Shown one piece after another: positions 53,317 through 62,778 of a stretch of DNA of 64,000 nucleotides; the stretch's first letter is position 1; the number at the start of each line of letters is the position of its first letter. Below the pieces are notes generated by a model. The model was not told the DNA's origin and did not search any database. It saw nothing but the letters and a program-made list of their open reading frames with translations. The translations under genes and the position numbers were made by a program. This stretch comes from Anaerolineae bacterium (GTDB lineage: Bacteria; Chloroflexota; Anaerolineae; Anaerolineales; Villigracilaceae). The stretch is taken from NCBI GenBank assembly GCA_030123675.1, contig JASJYH010000003.1:1-64000 (forward strand), given 5' to 3'.

Positions 53317-53847
53317 CTAAGTTGCTTGTTCGGCGCGCATAATAATTGTTTGGATAATTGCACCGAGAATAAAGAATCCACCTGCTACCAAAGTAGACTC
53401 TAAGACATCCAGATTCGTAAATAAATCTGCTATTAAGAATGCGCCTGTAAGGGCAGTCGCAAACATAATCCCCCATTCTTTCAACAAAGCCAAAACAGCG
53501 GCGCCTATCACTGCACCCACGAAAAATATTAGACCAATGGAGCCTGAAAACTCAGTATCAAGAAATCCACGAGTTACAGTACTTCCATATTCAGTCAATA
53601 TATATCCGCCGAACAGGAACCCGGTTACGATATATTTGCCTTCCGGGTAGACTATTTGGGGTAAGACAGCCAGCAAACCGATAGATCCAATCATCAGAAA
53701 TTGCATCCAGAGCGGGTTCCCTAGGGCAAGAATTGTGTTAAGTTTTAGTCCTACTAACAATCCAATCCCTAATGAAAACAGCCAGTCCATTTCTCGACCA
53801 AGGATTAGCATGAGGCCGCCAAAAACGGCTTTCGCAATATTTAGCAT
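53317..53847 (-). CDS. Multi-pass membrane protein of unknown function
   Basis: 176 aa with repeated hydrophobic segments. Confidence 0.65.
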   Translation of the reverse strand: MLNIAKAVFGGLMLILGREMDWLFSLGIGLLVGLKLNTILALGNPLWMQFLMIGSIGLLAVLPQIVYPEGKYIVTGFLFGGYILTEYGSTVTRGFLDTEFSGSIGLIFFVGAVIGAAVLALLKEWGIMFATALTGAFLIADLFTNLDVLESTLVAGGFFILGAIIQTIIMRAEQAT

Positions 53848-53932
53848 TGTATTTTGTCCTATCGATAAGGTTTATTATTTACGGGAATGAAATCAAGCCT
53901 ACTATAAACCAATTTTACTCGGATTTCAATCA

Positions 53933-54739
53933 TTATGTAATACGCTGTTGCCGTAGCATTTCTCGTAAATTTTCTTGAAGATCTTGCGGAAAGGTGTCCA
54001 GATTTCGGCGTAGCATCACAGCAGTTAATGAGTTCTGTGAGCTTTCCAAGACTTCGTGTAGAAAATATTCCGTTTCAGATGGAGATTGTTCATAAAGAGC
54101 GTTAATTAGGTTGCCCAAATCTATTTGTAAAAATCCGCGTGCATTTTCAAAGACCGGTTGAATGATATCAAATATTCTCGGAAGATTATCATAGCTTTCA
54201 TCCGAGATTATAGGTATAAGGGCTTGGATTCCATTTGACCAAAGGTGTTCCCGGGCTGGATGTAGCCATTCTCCAATGATGACCAAAAAATTATCCGGAG
54301 TTTCTTGGCGCATTCGCTCTAAGCTGGTTGTGAGTAATGCAAACCGAACATTTGAATCACGGACTTGTTGAGACCAGGCTGTTAGGCGAGCGAGTAGGCG
54401 CTCTTCCTGAGGTGGGATGCGGCCCAACAAGAATGCAGCCAACAATCGCGTTTCTAGAAAACCTTCGTCCCAGAGAAGATCTGCCAATTCAAGGGCATAA
54501 TGCGGATTATCCATTGCCAATCTATTGATTTCTTGCTCAATTTTACGAATGACCATGGGTGGTGTGCGATAAGTGGGTAAGTTAGAGCGCGCAGCGATCG
54601 CTTTCTTTTTGCGTAATGATCGATTTACATAGAATTCCAGCGTTTCACGCAAATGCTTTACAAAATCTTCTGGCAAAAAGAAAAAGTCGGCCAAATGATT
54701 GGCTTGTTTCCGGAGTCGAGCTAGGTCAATCGCGGGCAT
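53933..54739 (-). CDS. Alpha-helical, HEAT/ARM-repeat-like protein of unknown function
   Basis: 268 aa, leucine-rich helical; no signal peptide. Confidence 0.55.
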   Translation of the reverse strand: MPAIDLARLRKQANHLADFFFLPEDFVKHLRETLEFYVNRSLRKKKAIAARSNLPTYRTPPMVIRKIEQEINRLAMDNPHYALELADLLWDEGFLETRLLAAFLLGRIPPQEERLLARLTAWSQQVRDSNVRFALLTTSLERMRQETPDNFLVIIGEWLHPAREHLWSNGIQALIPIISDESYDNLPRIFDIIQPVFENARGFLQIDLGNLINALYEQSPSETEYFLHEVLESSQNSLTAVMLRRNLDTFPQDLQENLREMLRQQRIT

Positions 54740-54781
54740 TCAGAATTCAATTTGGAAATAAGTTAGAAGCGTCCATGATAT

Positions 54782-56221
54782 TTAATACGCTCTAGCAAAG
54801 TAAACTTTTTTCTCAGCTTTCTCACCACAGACGATACACTTACCTGCACCCTCCGGTTGATCCATGACAATCACTCTTATGGTAGCCTTGGTGTCTTGTT
54901 TTACTTTTGCTTCACATTCACTTGATCCACACCACCATGACAGAGCCCATCCATCCTTGACGACTTCCTTTAATTCTTCATAATTTTTGGGATTATGGAT
55001 GTTTGCATCGCGGAATTCAGTTGCCTTTTGGAGCATGGAATCTTGGATATCCGAGAGGACAGCATGAACGGTTTTGATTATGTCCGCTTGAGGGATAAAA
55101 CTCTTCCCTTCGCGCCCAGGCACATCCCGTCTTGCAATCACAACTGAGCCTTTTTCAACATCCTTAGGTCCGATTTCGATACGCAAGGGAACACCACGTA
55201 ATTCCCAATAGTTATATTTAAACCCAGGTGTGGCCTCATCGCGGTCATCCATCTTGATCCGAATGCCATCAGCTTTTAGATCTTCAAAAACCTTGTTGGC
55301 CACCGCCATCACTTTATCATTATCATCGCCTTTCTTGGTAATAGGCACAAGTACGACTTGAATAGGTGCGACCTTTGGAGGAAGTTTAAGGCCCTGATCG
55401 TCTCCATGTACCATAATAATTGCCCCGATCAGGCGTGTGGAAACACCCCAGGAGGTTGTATAGCAGTATTGTTGTTCGTTATTTTTGTCGAGAAATTGAA
55501 TATCAAAAGCCTTTGCAAATTTTTGCCCAAAATAGTGCGAAGTGCCTGATTGCAAGGCCTTTGTATCGCCCATCATGGCTTCGATACTGGTTGACTCTAG
55601 CGCTCCGGCAAATTTTTCAGACTCTGTTTTAATGCCTTTTATAACTGGAATTGCTATGTCATTCGTTGCGAAGTCGGTGTAAACATCCAACATGCGATAT
55701 GTTTCTTCATGCGCTTCTTCTGCGGTAGCATGAGCGGTGTGGCCTTCTTGCCAATAAAATTCTGAGGTTCGCAGGAATAGCTTGGTACGCAATTCCCAGC
55801 GCACAACGGAGCACCACTGGTTGATCAACAATGGTAAGTCACGCCAAGATTTGATCCACTTTGAATACATGTATCCAATGATGGTTTCTGAGGTAGGCCG
55901 CACTGCGAGTGGTTCTTCTAATTTTTCTCCGCCTCCATGTGTAACAACTGCTAACTCAGGCGCGAACCCTTCGACATGATCTTTTTCTTTTTCGAAAAAC
56001 GACATTGGAATTAGCGTGGGAAAGGCTGCATTCACATGACCAGTTTCTTTGAACCGGCGATCAAGCCCAGCTTGCATATTTTCCCACAACGTCCAACCAT
56101 AAGGACGAACCACCATGCATCCACGCACAGGCGCATAGTCTGCCAACTCGGCTTTTAAAACAAGTTGGTTGTACCACTCAGCGAAATTATCTTTTTTGTT
56201 TGGAAGTTTTTCGTCAGCCAT
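54782..56221 (-). CDS. proS: Prolyl-tRNA synthetase (type without editing insertion)
   Basis: NKKDNFAEWYNQLVLKAELADYAPVRGCMVVRPYGWTLWENMQ; FLRTSEFYWQEGHTAHA; ends KVYFARAY; ATG 56221 preferred. Confidence 0.95.
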   Translation of the reverse strand: MADEKLPNKKDNFAEWYNQLVLKAELADYAPVRGCMVVRPYGWTLWENMQAGLDRRFKETGHVNAAFPTLIPMSFFEKEKDHVEGFAPELAVVTHGGGEKLEEPLAVRPTSETIIGYMYSKWIKSWRDLPLLINQWCSVVRWELRTKLFLRTSEFYWQEGHTAHATAEEAHEETYRMLDVYTDFATNDIAIPVIKGIKTESEKFAGALESTSIEAMMGDTKALQSGTSHYFGQKFAKAFDIQFLDKNNEQQYCYTTSWGVSTRLIGAIIMVHGDDQGLKLPPKVAPIQVVLVPITKKGDDNDKVMAVANKVFEDLKADGIRIKMDDRDEATPGFKYNYWELRGVPLRIEIGPKDVEKGSVVIARRDVPGREGKSFIPQADIIKTVHAVLSDIQDSMLQKATEFRDANIHNPKNYEELKEVVKDGWALSWWCGSSECEAKVKQDTKATIRVIVMDQPEGAGKCIVCGEKAEKKVYFARAY

Positions 56222-56316
56222 AATTCCTCGTTGTTTGATGCTTTGATAGAACCAAATCAAATTTACAGACTTGATATAACCTGTTTTGTTAATTTGCTCT
56301 GGAACGTAGAATAGAT

Positions 56317-56847
56317 TTACAAACTTATTTTTTCCACAGCCGATTTTACATTAGGGACAAAATGGATCCAATCTTGCTGCTTACTTGGCAAATACTCTTC
56401 AAAAGAACGAATTACCTGATCGAATACGGTCTGCCATCCGTCCCCGATCAGGATGAGCGGCCTACGGGGCAAAACCCCGACGACAGTCAGATTCCAGGTC
56501 AAGGATATTTCTGTTAATGTGCCAATTCCACCCGGTAACGCCAAGGCTGCATCGCAATCTTCGACCAGAACCTGTAAGCGTTCAACCAAGGTGGACTTGT
56601 GCCTAATTTCCTCGACCCACTGGTTGGCCTTGACGGATCTCCAGTTCTCAATCTCGTCACAGGTCACACCAATTACATGCCCACCGGCTTCTGCAGCACC
56701 GCGTGAGACTGCTTCCATCGTCCCGATATAACCGCCTGTCATTACGGTATCTCCGCGCTTGGCCAGAAGTTTGCCTAGTGTTAGGGCGTCCTTATATGCT
56801 GCACTATCTGGTTTGGGTTGTGATCCGCCAAAAACGCTAACATTCAT
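56317..56847 (-). CDS. LOG-family protein (lysine decarboxylase-like, TIGR00725-type)
   Basis: VSVFGGSQPK; MTGGYIGTMEAVSRGAAEAGGHVIGVT; ALPGGIGTLTEISLTW. Confidence 0.85.
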   Translation of the reverse strand: MNVSVFGGSQPKPDSAAYKDALTLGKLLAKRGDTVMTGGYIGTMEAVSRGAAEAGGHVIGVTCDEIENWRSVKANQWVEEIRHKSTLVERLQVLVEDCDAALALPGGIGTLTEISLTWNLTVVGVLPRRPLILIGDGWQTVFDQVIRSFEEYLPSKQQDWIHFVPNVKSAVEKISL

Positions 56848-56913
56848 AAATATTTTCTGCTTCGCTTATTTACTAACTCTATTTCCAATTTGTTGTGGGT
56901 GATGGTAACAAAA

Positions 56914-56946
56914 AACGGCTCACCTGGTAGGGAGCCGTTCATTTTA
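56914..56946 (-). terminator. Hairpin terminator-like element
   Basis: AACGGCTC-acctggtagg-GAGCCGTT flanked by A-run (CAAAAAA) and TCATTTT. Confidence 0.6.
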
Positions 56947-57083
56947 GTATCGGAATGAACCTATCCAGGGATAATTAGTTTAAGAAATTGCGGGGATGGG
57001 AACGGGTCCATGAACATGCATTCATTATATCCGAAATTCTTTAAATCGCAATAAAGTTTCTAGGTTGGATTACAATATTCAGC

Positions 57084-59645
57084 ATGCATCTGATTCTTAC
57101 ACACGAACAAGGGGATTTCGATGCACTGGCATCACTCCTAGGCGCTTCGTTAGCAAACGAAGGGTCTCTTCCCGTTTTGCCAGGCCGTATTAACGAAAAT
57201 GTGCGCTCCTTTATTAACCACTACGAAACTGAACTTCCCTTTATTGGAGCGCGTGAATTACCCCGCCTGAAGGTGAAAAATGTCACCTTAGTAGACACAC
57301 AATCGTTGGGTGACCTTAAGGGGCTGGACCATGACACTTGTATTCGTGTAGTAGATCACCATCCGCAACGACCAGGTTTACAAGAAAATTGGGATTTAAC
57401 AATTGAAAAGGTGGGTGCAACTATTACGATGTTGATTGAAGTTTTACAGAATCAAAAAACCAAGCTTTCTTCCTTACAGGCAACCTTATTTTTGCTGGGC
57501 ATTTATGAAGATACCGGCTCCTTAACATATAGCCACACAACTTCAAGGGATGTTTACGCTGCTGGCTGGTTATTAGAACAAGGTGCGAGCCTGAAAATCG
57601 CGGGTGAATATCTTAATCCGCCCTTATCTGTCGATCAGATTAAAGTGTATGATGACTTGCTGGAAAAAGCCCAAACTCATCAGATAAATGGACATCGGGT
57701 AGTCATCGCATATAGCGATGCGAGTATAGTTAACGAAGAAATTTCTCCATTGGCACACAGATTGCGAGATCTGCTCGACCCAGACGCTCTATTTGTTTTG
57801 GTTACAACCCCGGCCGGTATCCGGATTGTGGCTCGCTCAACGAGTGATTCGATTGATGTTTCAAAGGTCATGGCCTTATTTGATGGAGGTGGTCATGATC
57901 GCGCTGCTTCGGCTTTAATTCGGACTATGAAAGGGCAGCAAGCACCAGGGATTGATGAGGCCTGCAAAGGCCTGTTAAAGGTTCTGCCGAAATTTGTCAA
58001 GCCATCGGTTACCATCGCCCAAATCATGTCTCGGGGTGCGCATGTGCTTGCACCAAATACACCTGTTAAGCAGGTCGCCCAGTTAATGCAACGGACTGGC
58101 TTCGAGGGGTATCCTGTTGTGGAAAAGGGTAGGGTAATCGGCTTGTTAAACAGGCGCGCGGTTGACCGAGCGGTATCCCACAAGCTTGAACTCACTGCAG
58201 CCAGCCTAATGGAAGCTGGCGAAGTAACAGTGCGGGTTGAGGACTCGCTGCAACATTTACAATCTCGCATGCTTGATACGGGTTGGGGGCAGGTGCCAGT
58301 TGTAAATTCACATAAAGAGGTGATTGGGATTGTCACCCGCACAGATTTGTTAAAGACTTTATCAGCGCCCATGTTAAAGTATGGAATGAGAAATCTAGCC
58401 AGCCGATTAAAAGATGCCTTACAGCCTGCTCGTTTGGAGCTGATCCAACGGGTGGCTGATTTAGGTGCTGAAAAACAAATGGCAGTTTACATCGTGGGTG
58501 GATTTGTGCGAGATTTGCTCTTGGAAAAACCAAGCTTAGATTTTGATATGGTCGTAGAGGGCGATGCGATTGCTTTGGGAAAGTTATTGGCCAAAAAATA
58601 TGGCGGTCGCGTAACCAGCCATGCCCGTTTTGGGACAGCAAAATGGTTCCTGCTTGAGCATTCAAGCGCTAAGCCCTCGACATTAGATTTGATTTCTGCT
58701 CGAACTGAATTTTATGAGCATCCGACCGCGCTGCCAACCGTTCAACGCGGCAGCATCAAGCTAGACCTGCACCGTCGCGATTTTACGATCAATACCCTCG
58801 CTCTGCGTCTAGACGGTCATTACTACGGCGAATTACAAGACCACTGGGGTGGTTTGGGCGACCTTGAGCGGGGAATAATTCGTGTGCTACATTCTTTATC
58901 CTTTGTCGACGATCCTACGCGCATGCTGCGGGCGGTGAGGTATGAACAACGCTATGGATTTGAAATTGAAGCTCGGACCCTGGAGTTGATGGAGGAAGCT
59001 ATTCCATTACTTGAAAAGCTTTCTTCAGAACGCTTGCGGCATGAGCTTGACTGGATTCTTGACGAGCCTAATTGGTTTGAAATATTGACTAGGCTGGACG
59101 ATTTGGAATTGTTGCGGGCCATCCATTCGGATTTGGGTCCGCCGGAGTTCAAGTTGGACTCCTTAAAAGACGACCTCGGCTCACTTCCTTCTTTGGGCGT
59201 GCTACCGTCAAGGCGGACTTTGGCATGGTTAATGTGGTTGACTCCGGCTGATCAAACTTCGATTAATAAGATTTCTCGCCATCTGCGATTCCCAACTGCT
59301 TTACGGAAGCTCCTATTGGCTGCCTCCGGCCTGTGTGCGGACTTACCTTCTCTCAAGGGTTCAAAGCCGAGCGGGTGGGTATCTTATCTCGATAATGTCC
59401 CTGAGTTAGCAATCTTGGCTGTAACATTCATGCTCAAAGGCAAACCAAAACATACTTTGAATAAATATCTTAAAGAATGGCGACAAGTCCAACCAAAAAC
59501 AAGAGGCTCCGATTTGAAAAAACGCGGGCTGCCTCCTGGGCCCAAATACCAAAGTATCTTAGATCAATTGCGGAATGCCTGGTTAGACGGAAAGGTTAAA
59601 ACCTTAAAAGGTGAACTGGCCTTATTAGAGAAATTAATTCGATAG
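57084..59645 (+). CDS. DHH/DHHA1 + two CBS domains + tRNA nucleotidyltransferase fusion
   Basis: HEQGDFDALASLLGA, VDHHPQRPG (DHH); CBS segments IAQIMSRGAHVLAPNTPVKQVAQLMQRTGFEGYPVVEKGRVIGLL; YIVGGFVRDLLLEKPSLDFDMVVEGDAIALG, RRDFTINTLALRLDG. Confidence 0.93.
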   Translation: MHLILTHEQGDFDALASLLGASLANEGSLPVLPGRINENVRSFINHYETELPFIGARELPRLKVKNVTLVDTQSLGDLKGLDHDTCIRVVDHHPQRPGLQENWDLTIEKVGATITMLIEVLQNQKTKLSSLQATLFLLGIYEDTGSLTYSHTTSRDVYAAGWLLEQGASLKIAGEYLNPPLSVDQIKVYDDLLEKAQTHQINGHRVVIAYSDASIVNEEISPLAHRLRDLLDPDALFVLVTTPAGIRIVARSTSDSIDVSKVMALFDGGGHDRAASALIRTMKGQQAPGIDEACKGLLKVLPKFVKPSVTIAQIMSRGAHVLAPNTPVKQVAQLMQRTGFEGYPVVEKGRVIGLLNRRAVDRAVSHKLELTAASLMEAGEVTVRVEDSLQHLQSRMLDTGWGQVPVVNSHKEVIGIVTRTDLLKTLSAPMLKYGMRNLASRLKDALQPARLELIQRVADLGAEKQMAVYIVGGFVRDLLLEKPSLDFDMVVEGDAIALGKLLAKKYGGRVTSHARFGTAKWFLLEHSSAKPSTLDLISARTEFYEHPTALPTVQRGSIKLDLHRRDFTINTLALRLDGHYYGELQDHWGGLGDLERGIIRVLHSLSFVDDPTRMLRAVRYEQRYGFEIEARTLELMEEAIPLLEKLSSERLRHELDWILDEPNWFEILTRLDDLELLRAIHSDLGPPEFKLDSLKDDLGSLPSLGVLPSRRTLAWLMWLTPADQTSINKISRHLRFPTALRKLLLAASGLCADLPSLKGSKPSGWVSYLDNVPELAILAVTFMLKGKPKHTLNKYLKEWRQVQPKTRGSDLKKRGLPPGPKYQSILDQLRNAWLDGKVKTLKGELALLEKLIR

Positions 59646-59675
59646 GATTCCGGATTGGGTGGTTATAATTAAGCT

Positions 59676-60443
59676 ATGGAATTACAAAACTATCTCGACT
59701 TTGCTACTGAACTGGCCTACCGGGCCGGACGGATTACATTAGGATATTTCAATACTGGCGTTCAACCAGAGTTCAAATCCGACGACACCCCTGTCACAGT
59801 TGCCGATAAAGCCGCGGAACAATATATCCGTGCTGAAATTGAACGAGCATATCCTAGCCACGCCATTGTAGGAGAAGAATTTGGCGAGACAGTTGGTGAG
59901 CAAGAGCCCATCCGTTGGTATATCGATCCTATTGATGGCACCAAATCATTTATGCATGCTGTGCCGCTCTATTCTGTTCTGATAGGCTTAGAAATTGAGG
60001 GCACCATTCGAGTTGGGGCTGCTTATTTTCCAGGGACAGATGAGATGCTCAATGCAGCAGATGGGCTGGGTTGTTGGTGGAATGGCAGACGAGCGAAGGT
60101 GTCCAAAGAAGACCGTTTGGACCGGGCTTGTATTTGTTACGGGTCCTGGAAAAGTTTTGAAAATCGAACGCCCGGATCCTTCGCGCGCATTTCAGATGCA
60201 GTCTATATGACCCGTGGTTGGAGTGACGCCTACGGATATCTATTAGTTGCCACTGGACGTGCTGAAGCTGCGTTTGACCCGATCATGAATGTTTGGGATT
60301 GTGCACCTTTTCCGGTTATTTTTCGTGAAGCTGGTGGCTATTTTGGCAATTGGCGTGGAGAAGAAGGGCACGAACATGGAGAATCTGTGGCGACGAACGC
60401 TGCTTTGAAGTCAAAAATCCTGGATTTGGTTCGAGATGCCTAA
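59676..60443 (+). CDS. Inositol monophosphatase-family phosphatase (histidinol-phosphatase-like)
   Basis: IVGEEFGETVGEQEPIRWYIDPIDGTKSFMHAVPLYSVLIGLE; NVWDCAPFPVIFREAGG. Confidence 0.88.
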   Translation: MELQNYLDFATELAYRAGRITLGYFNTGVQPEFKSDDTPVTVADKAAEQYIRAEIERAYPSHAIVGEEFGETVGEQEPIRWYIDPIDGTKSFMHAVPLYSVLIGLEIEGTIRVGAAYFPGTDEMLNAADGLGCWWNGRRAKVSKEDRLDRACICYGSWKSFENRTPGSFARISDAVYMTRGWSDAYGYLLVATGRAEAAFDPIMNVWDCAPFPVIFREAGGYFGNWRGEEGHEHGESVATNAALKSKILDLVRDA

Positions 60444-60492
60444 TAACGTTGGATGGGTGGATTCATTGTTTAAACAAAATAATATAATTTGA

Positions 60493-61398
60493 TTATTGGT
60501 AATGTCTGACCAATTCCGAAGCGTAGCTTTTGCCTACGCTCTTCTTGTTTTCTTCTAACCAGTCAGCCAATCGGGTTTTGCAACGAGGGGATTCCTTGGA
60601 AACCAAGATATCGGCCATCAGACCATCCACTTCCTCTGGCGTAAGTAATACATCCCTTACAAATAGACTCAAGAATTGAGCTGCAGCCAGGGCAAGTTTT
60701 GGGGGAATGTGTAGCAAACTACGCTTGAGTCCGAGCGTGTCGGCGATCAATCTGATTAGCTCTTCGAAAGTGTAAATATCCGGTCCAACCGCATCCCAAA
60801 TCAGATTTTCCTTCGCGTAGCCAACTTCTAGCGCTAATTTTGCCAGATCATCCACAAAAACAGGTTGGATACGGTACGTTCCGTCGCCGGGAATTGCAAA
60901 AAAGGGAAAGCGTCGCAATAGCCAAGCGATATTGTTGATCAATATATCTTCCACCCCAAATAATACTGTTGGCCGCAAGATGGCGTAAGACAGACCAGAT
61001 TCCCTCACAGTTTGCTCATTAGCAGCCTTGCCCCAATAATATGGCAAATGTGAGTCGAGAGAGGGGTTGCAAATACTGATATGAACGACTCGCTGGACCC
61101 CTGCCGCAACCGCAGCTTTTATTAGGGTACGTGTGTTTTCGACAGCACGTGGTTGGGTGTTTTTTCCACGATCGAAGCGGACCCAATAGGTATTGTAAAG
61201 TGTCTGAACATTGGTGAGGGATTTTTCTAATTCGGTGCCATCCTCGAAATTTAACGGGTAGGCCACCACTCTTCCATCAAAGGGATCAGGCCTATTCGGG
61301 TGTCCAGTAAGTGTGATAACTTGCTCACCGCGATCCAGTAAGCGGTGGGCAATGTATTTACCCGAATAAGAATATGCACCTGTGACTGCGGTTTTCAT
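60493..61398 (-). CDS. NAD(P)-binding (NmrA/epimerase-type) protein
   Basis: KTAVTGAYSYSGKYIAHRLLDRGEQVITLTGHP; VFVDDLAKLALEVG. Confidence 0.85.
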   Translation of the reverse strand: MKTAVTGAYSYSGKYIAHRLLDRGEQVITLTGHPNRPDPFDGRVVAYPLNFEDGTELEKSLTNVQTLYNTYWVRFDRGKNTQPRAVENTRTLIKAAVAAGVQRVVHISICNPSLDSHLPYYWGKAANEQTVRESGLSYAILRPTVLFGVEDILINNIAWLLRRFPFFAIPGDGTYRIQPVFVDDLAKLALEVGYAKENLIWDAVGPDIYTFEELIRLIADTLGLKRSLLHIPPKLALAAAQFLSLFVRDVLLTPEEVDGLMADILVSKESPRCKTRLADWLEENKKSVGKSYASELVRHYQ

Positions 61399-61407
61399 GA
61401 TCTCTCC

Positions 61408-61938
61408 TTACTTTAAAATGGACAGGATTTTTTCTACGGTCGTAATTCCCATTCCTTCCAAGCGCACCACGGATTTCACGAGCCCATCCAGGGCATCAAA
61501 AAAAGATTGCAAAGCACGCAGACGCTCAAGTAGAAATTGGTGCTCCGTTTCATTTTCAGATCCAACCCCTTCTTCTAGTTTTTCCAAGGCTTTGCTTACA
61601 GACTGGATGGCAAGCTCGAATTCGTTATTTTGACGTTCTTTGAGTATGGCCCGAATGGATTTGTAAAAATCAGTTTCGGCCTCGTAGTAATCCTTGCGGT
61701 CACCTAGTTTGGTCGACAGACGTACTAGGCCCATTCGGGACAAAGCACGAACGTTGGTACTGATCGCACCTTTGGTCAAGCCTGAGTTTTGAACAAGCTC
61801 ATCTAGGGAGAGGGGTGTTGGAGATAGGTACAGCACCCCAAATATGGCCCCCATACCCTTTGGAAAACCCCAAAATTTGCTGATCTGGCTAAGGCCCTCA
61901 GTAAAATCCTGTTTTAGTTGAGTGAGTTGATCTGTCAT
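61408..61938 (-). CDS. GbsR/MarR-family transcriptional regulator
   Basis: FWGFPKGMGAIFGVLYLSPTPLSLDELVQNSGLTKGAISTNVRALSRMGLVRLSTKLGDRKDYYEAE. Confidence 0.85.
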   Translation of the reverse strand: MTDQLTQLKQDFTEGLSQISKFWGFPKGMGAIFGVLYLSPTPLSLDELVQNSGLTKGAISTNVRALSRMGLVRLSTKLGDRKDYYEAETDFYKSIRAILKERQNNEFELAIQSVSKALEKLEEGVGSENETEHQFLLERLRALQSFFDALDGLVKSVVRLEGMGITTVEKILSILK

Positions 61939-62174
61939 AATTAATTAAATTTAGAACGTTTAGTAAATACTAAACGTAGTATATTGTATATTTATCCAAC
62001 TGTCAAGAAGATAGCCGCAATGGAGAAGATGGTTGTATCAAGATCTACATCCATTGACTCGGGGTTTCAAAAATTAATTCCTACTCTTGTATTTGATCCA
62101 AAAATGATGTATAGTCTAGACATAAATTGTCGTGTTTTCTGAGTATAAATAATGGCACAATCGCAATAGCTCTT

Positions 62175-62582
62175 ATGAATGATAGGAAAGACGGCCTTAG
62201 GATTAAAGTTCTAAAAGAAGAGCAATACCTAGTCGCAAACGTGAGCGGCACAATGTCTCTCGGGGGAGTTCGAGAATTGATCGACATTGTGGATTTCGAA
62301 TCCAAAAATCATGGTTGGGATCTGTTCCTTGTCGACATGTTACAAACTGGACCGATTGCAAATGAAATGGATAGGTTTTACCTTGGCAAGTACGCTGCAT
62401 TAAACCTACATTTGGGTTTAAGGGTTGCAATAGTGTATCCCAAAGAGTTTCGTAACAAGTTATTTGAGAATACTGCAACCAATCGGGGTGCAACACTGAT
62501 CGTTGTAAGCGAAAAAGAAGAAGGAATTAAATGGTTGCTTGAGGGAATTCCCAACTACACAGCTAAAGGTAGTAATAAATAA
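62175..62582 (+). CDS. Small STAS/SpoIIAA-like protein (function unknown)
   Basis: KVLKEEQYLVANVSGTMSLGGVRELIDIVDFESKNHGWDLFLVDM...LHLGLRVAIVYPKEF; ORF track start is 62127. Confidence 0.5.
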   Translation: MNDRKDGLRIKVLKEEQYLVANVSGTMSLGGVRELIDIVDFESKNHGWDLFLVDMLQTGPIANEMDRFYLGKYAALNLHLGLRVAIVYPKEFRNKLFENTATNRGATLIVVSEKEEGIKWLLEGIPNYTAKGSNK

Positions 62583-62681
62583 TCTAGCTCATAAGCCATG
62601 GACACTAAGCTCGATGATGTGACATAAAGGGATAGGTTCAAAAATCCGGACTTTCGGGGGAAATAACAATAGATTCAATTT

Positions 62682-62720
62682 GAATGGGAATCCTCAAGTT
62701 GATTTTGAGGATTCCCATTC
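62682..62720. terminator. Strong hairpin between convergent genes
   Basis: GAATGGGAATCCTCAA-gttgatt-TTGAGGATTCCCATTC, then TTTACATAAA. Confidence 0.65.
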
Positions 62721-62778
62721 TTTACATAAAGGTTTGTGCTCTGAGACTGCCTCGCCAATATTAATCCAATAAGAAAGA

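Noticed and set aside
57893-58372. 159-aa antisense ORF over the DHH-CBS-CCA gene
   Set aside because: Shadow ORF opposite a well-supported CDS.
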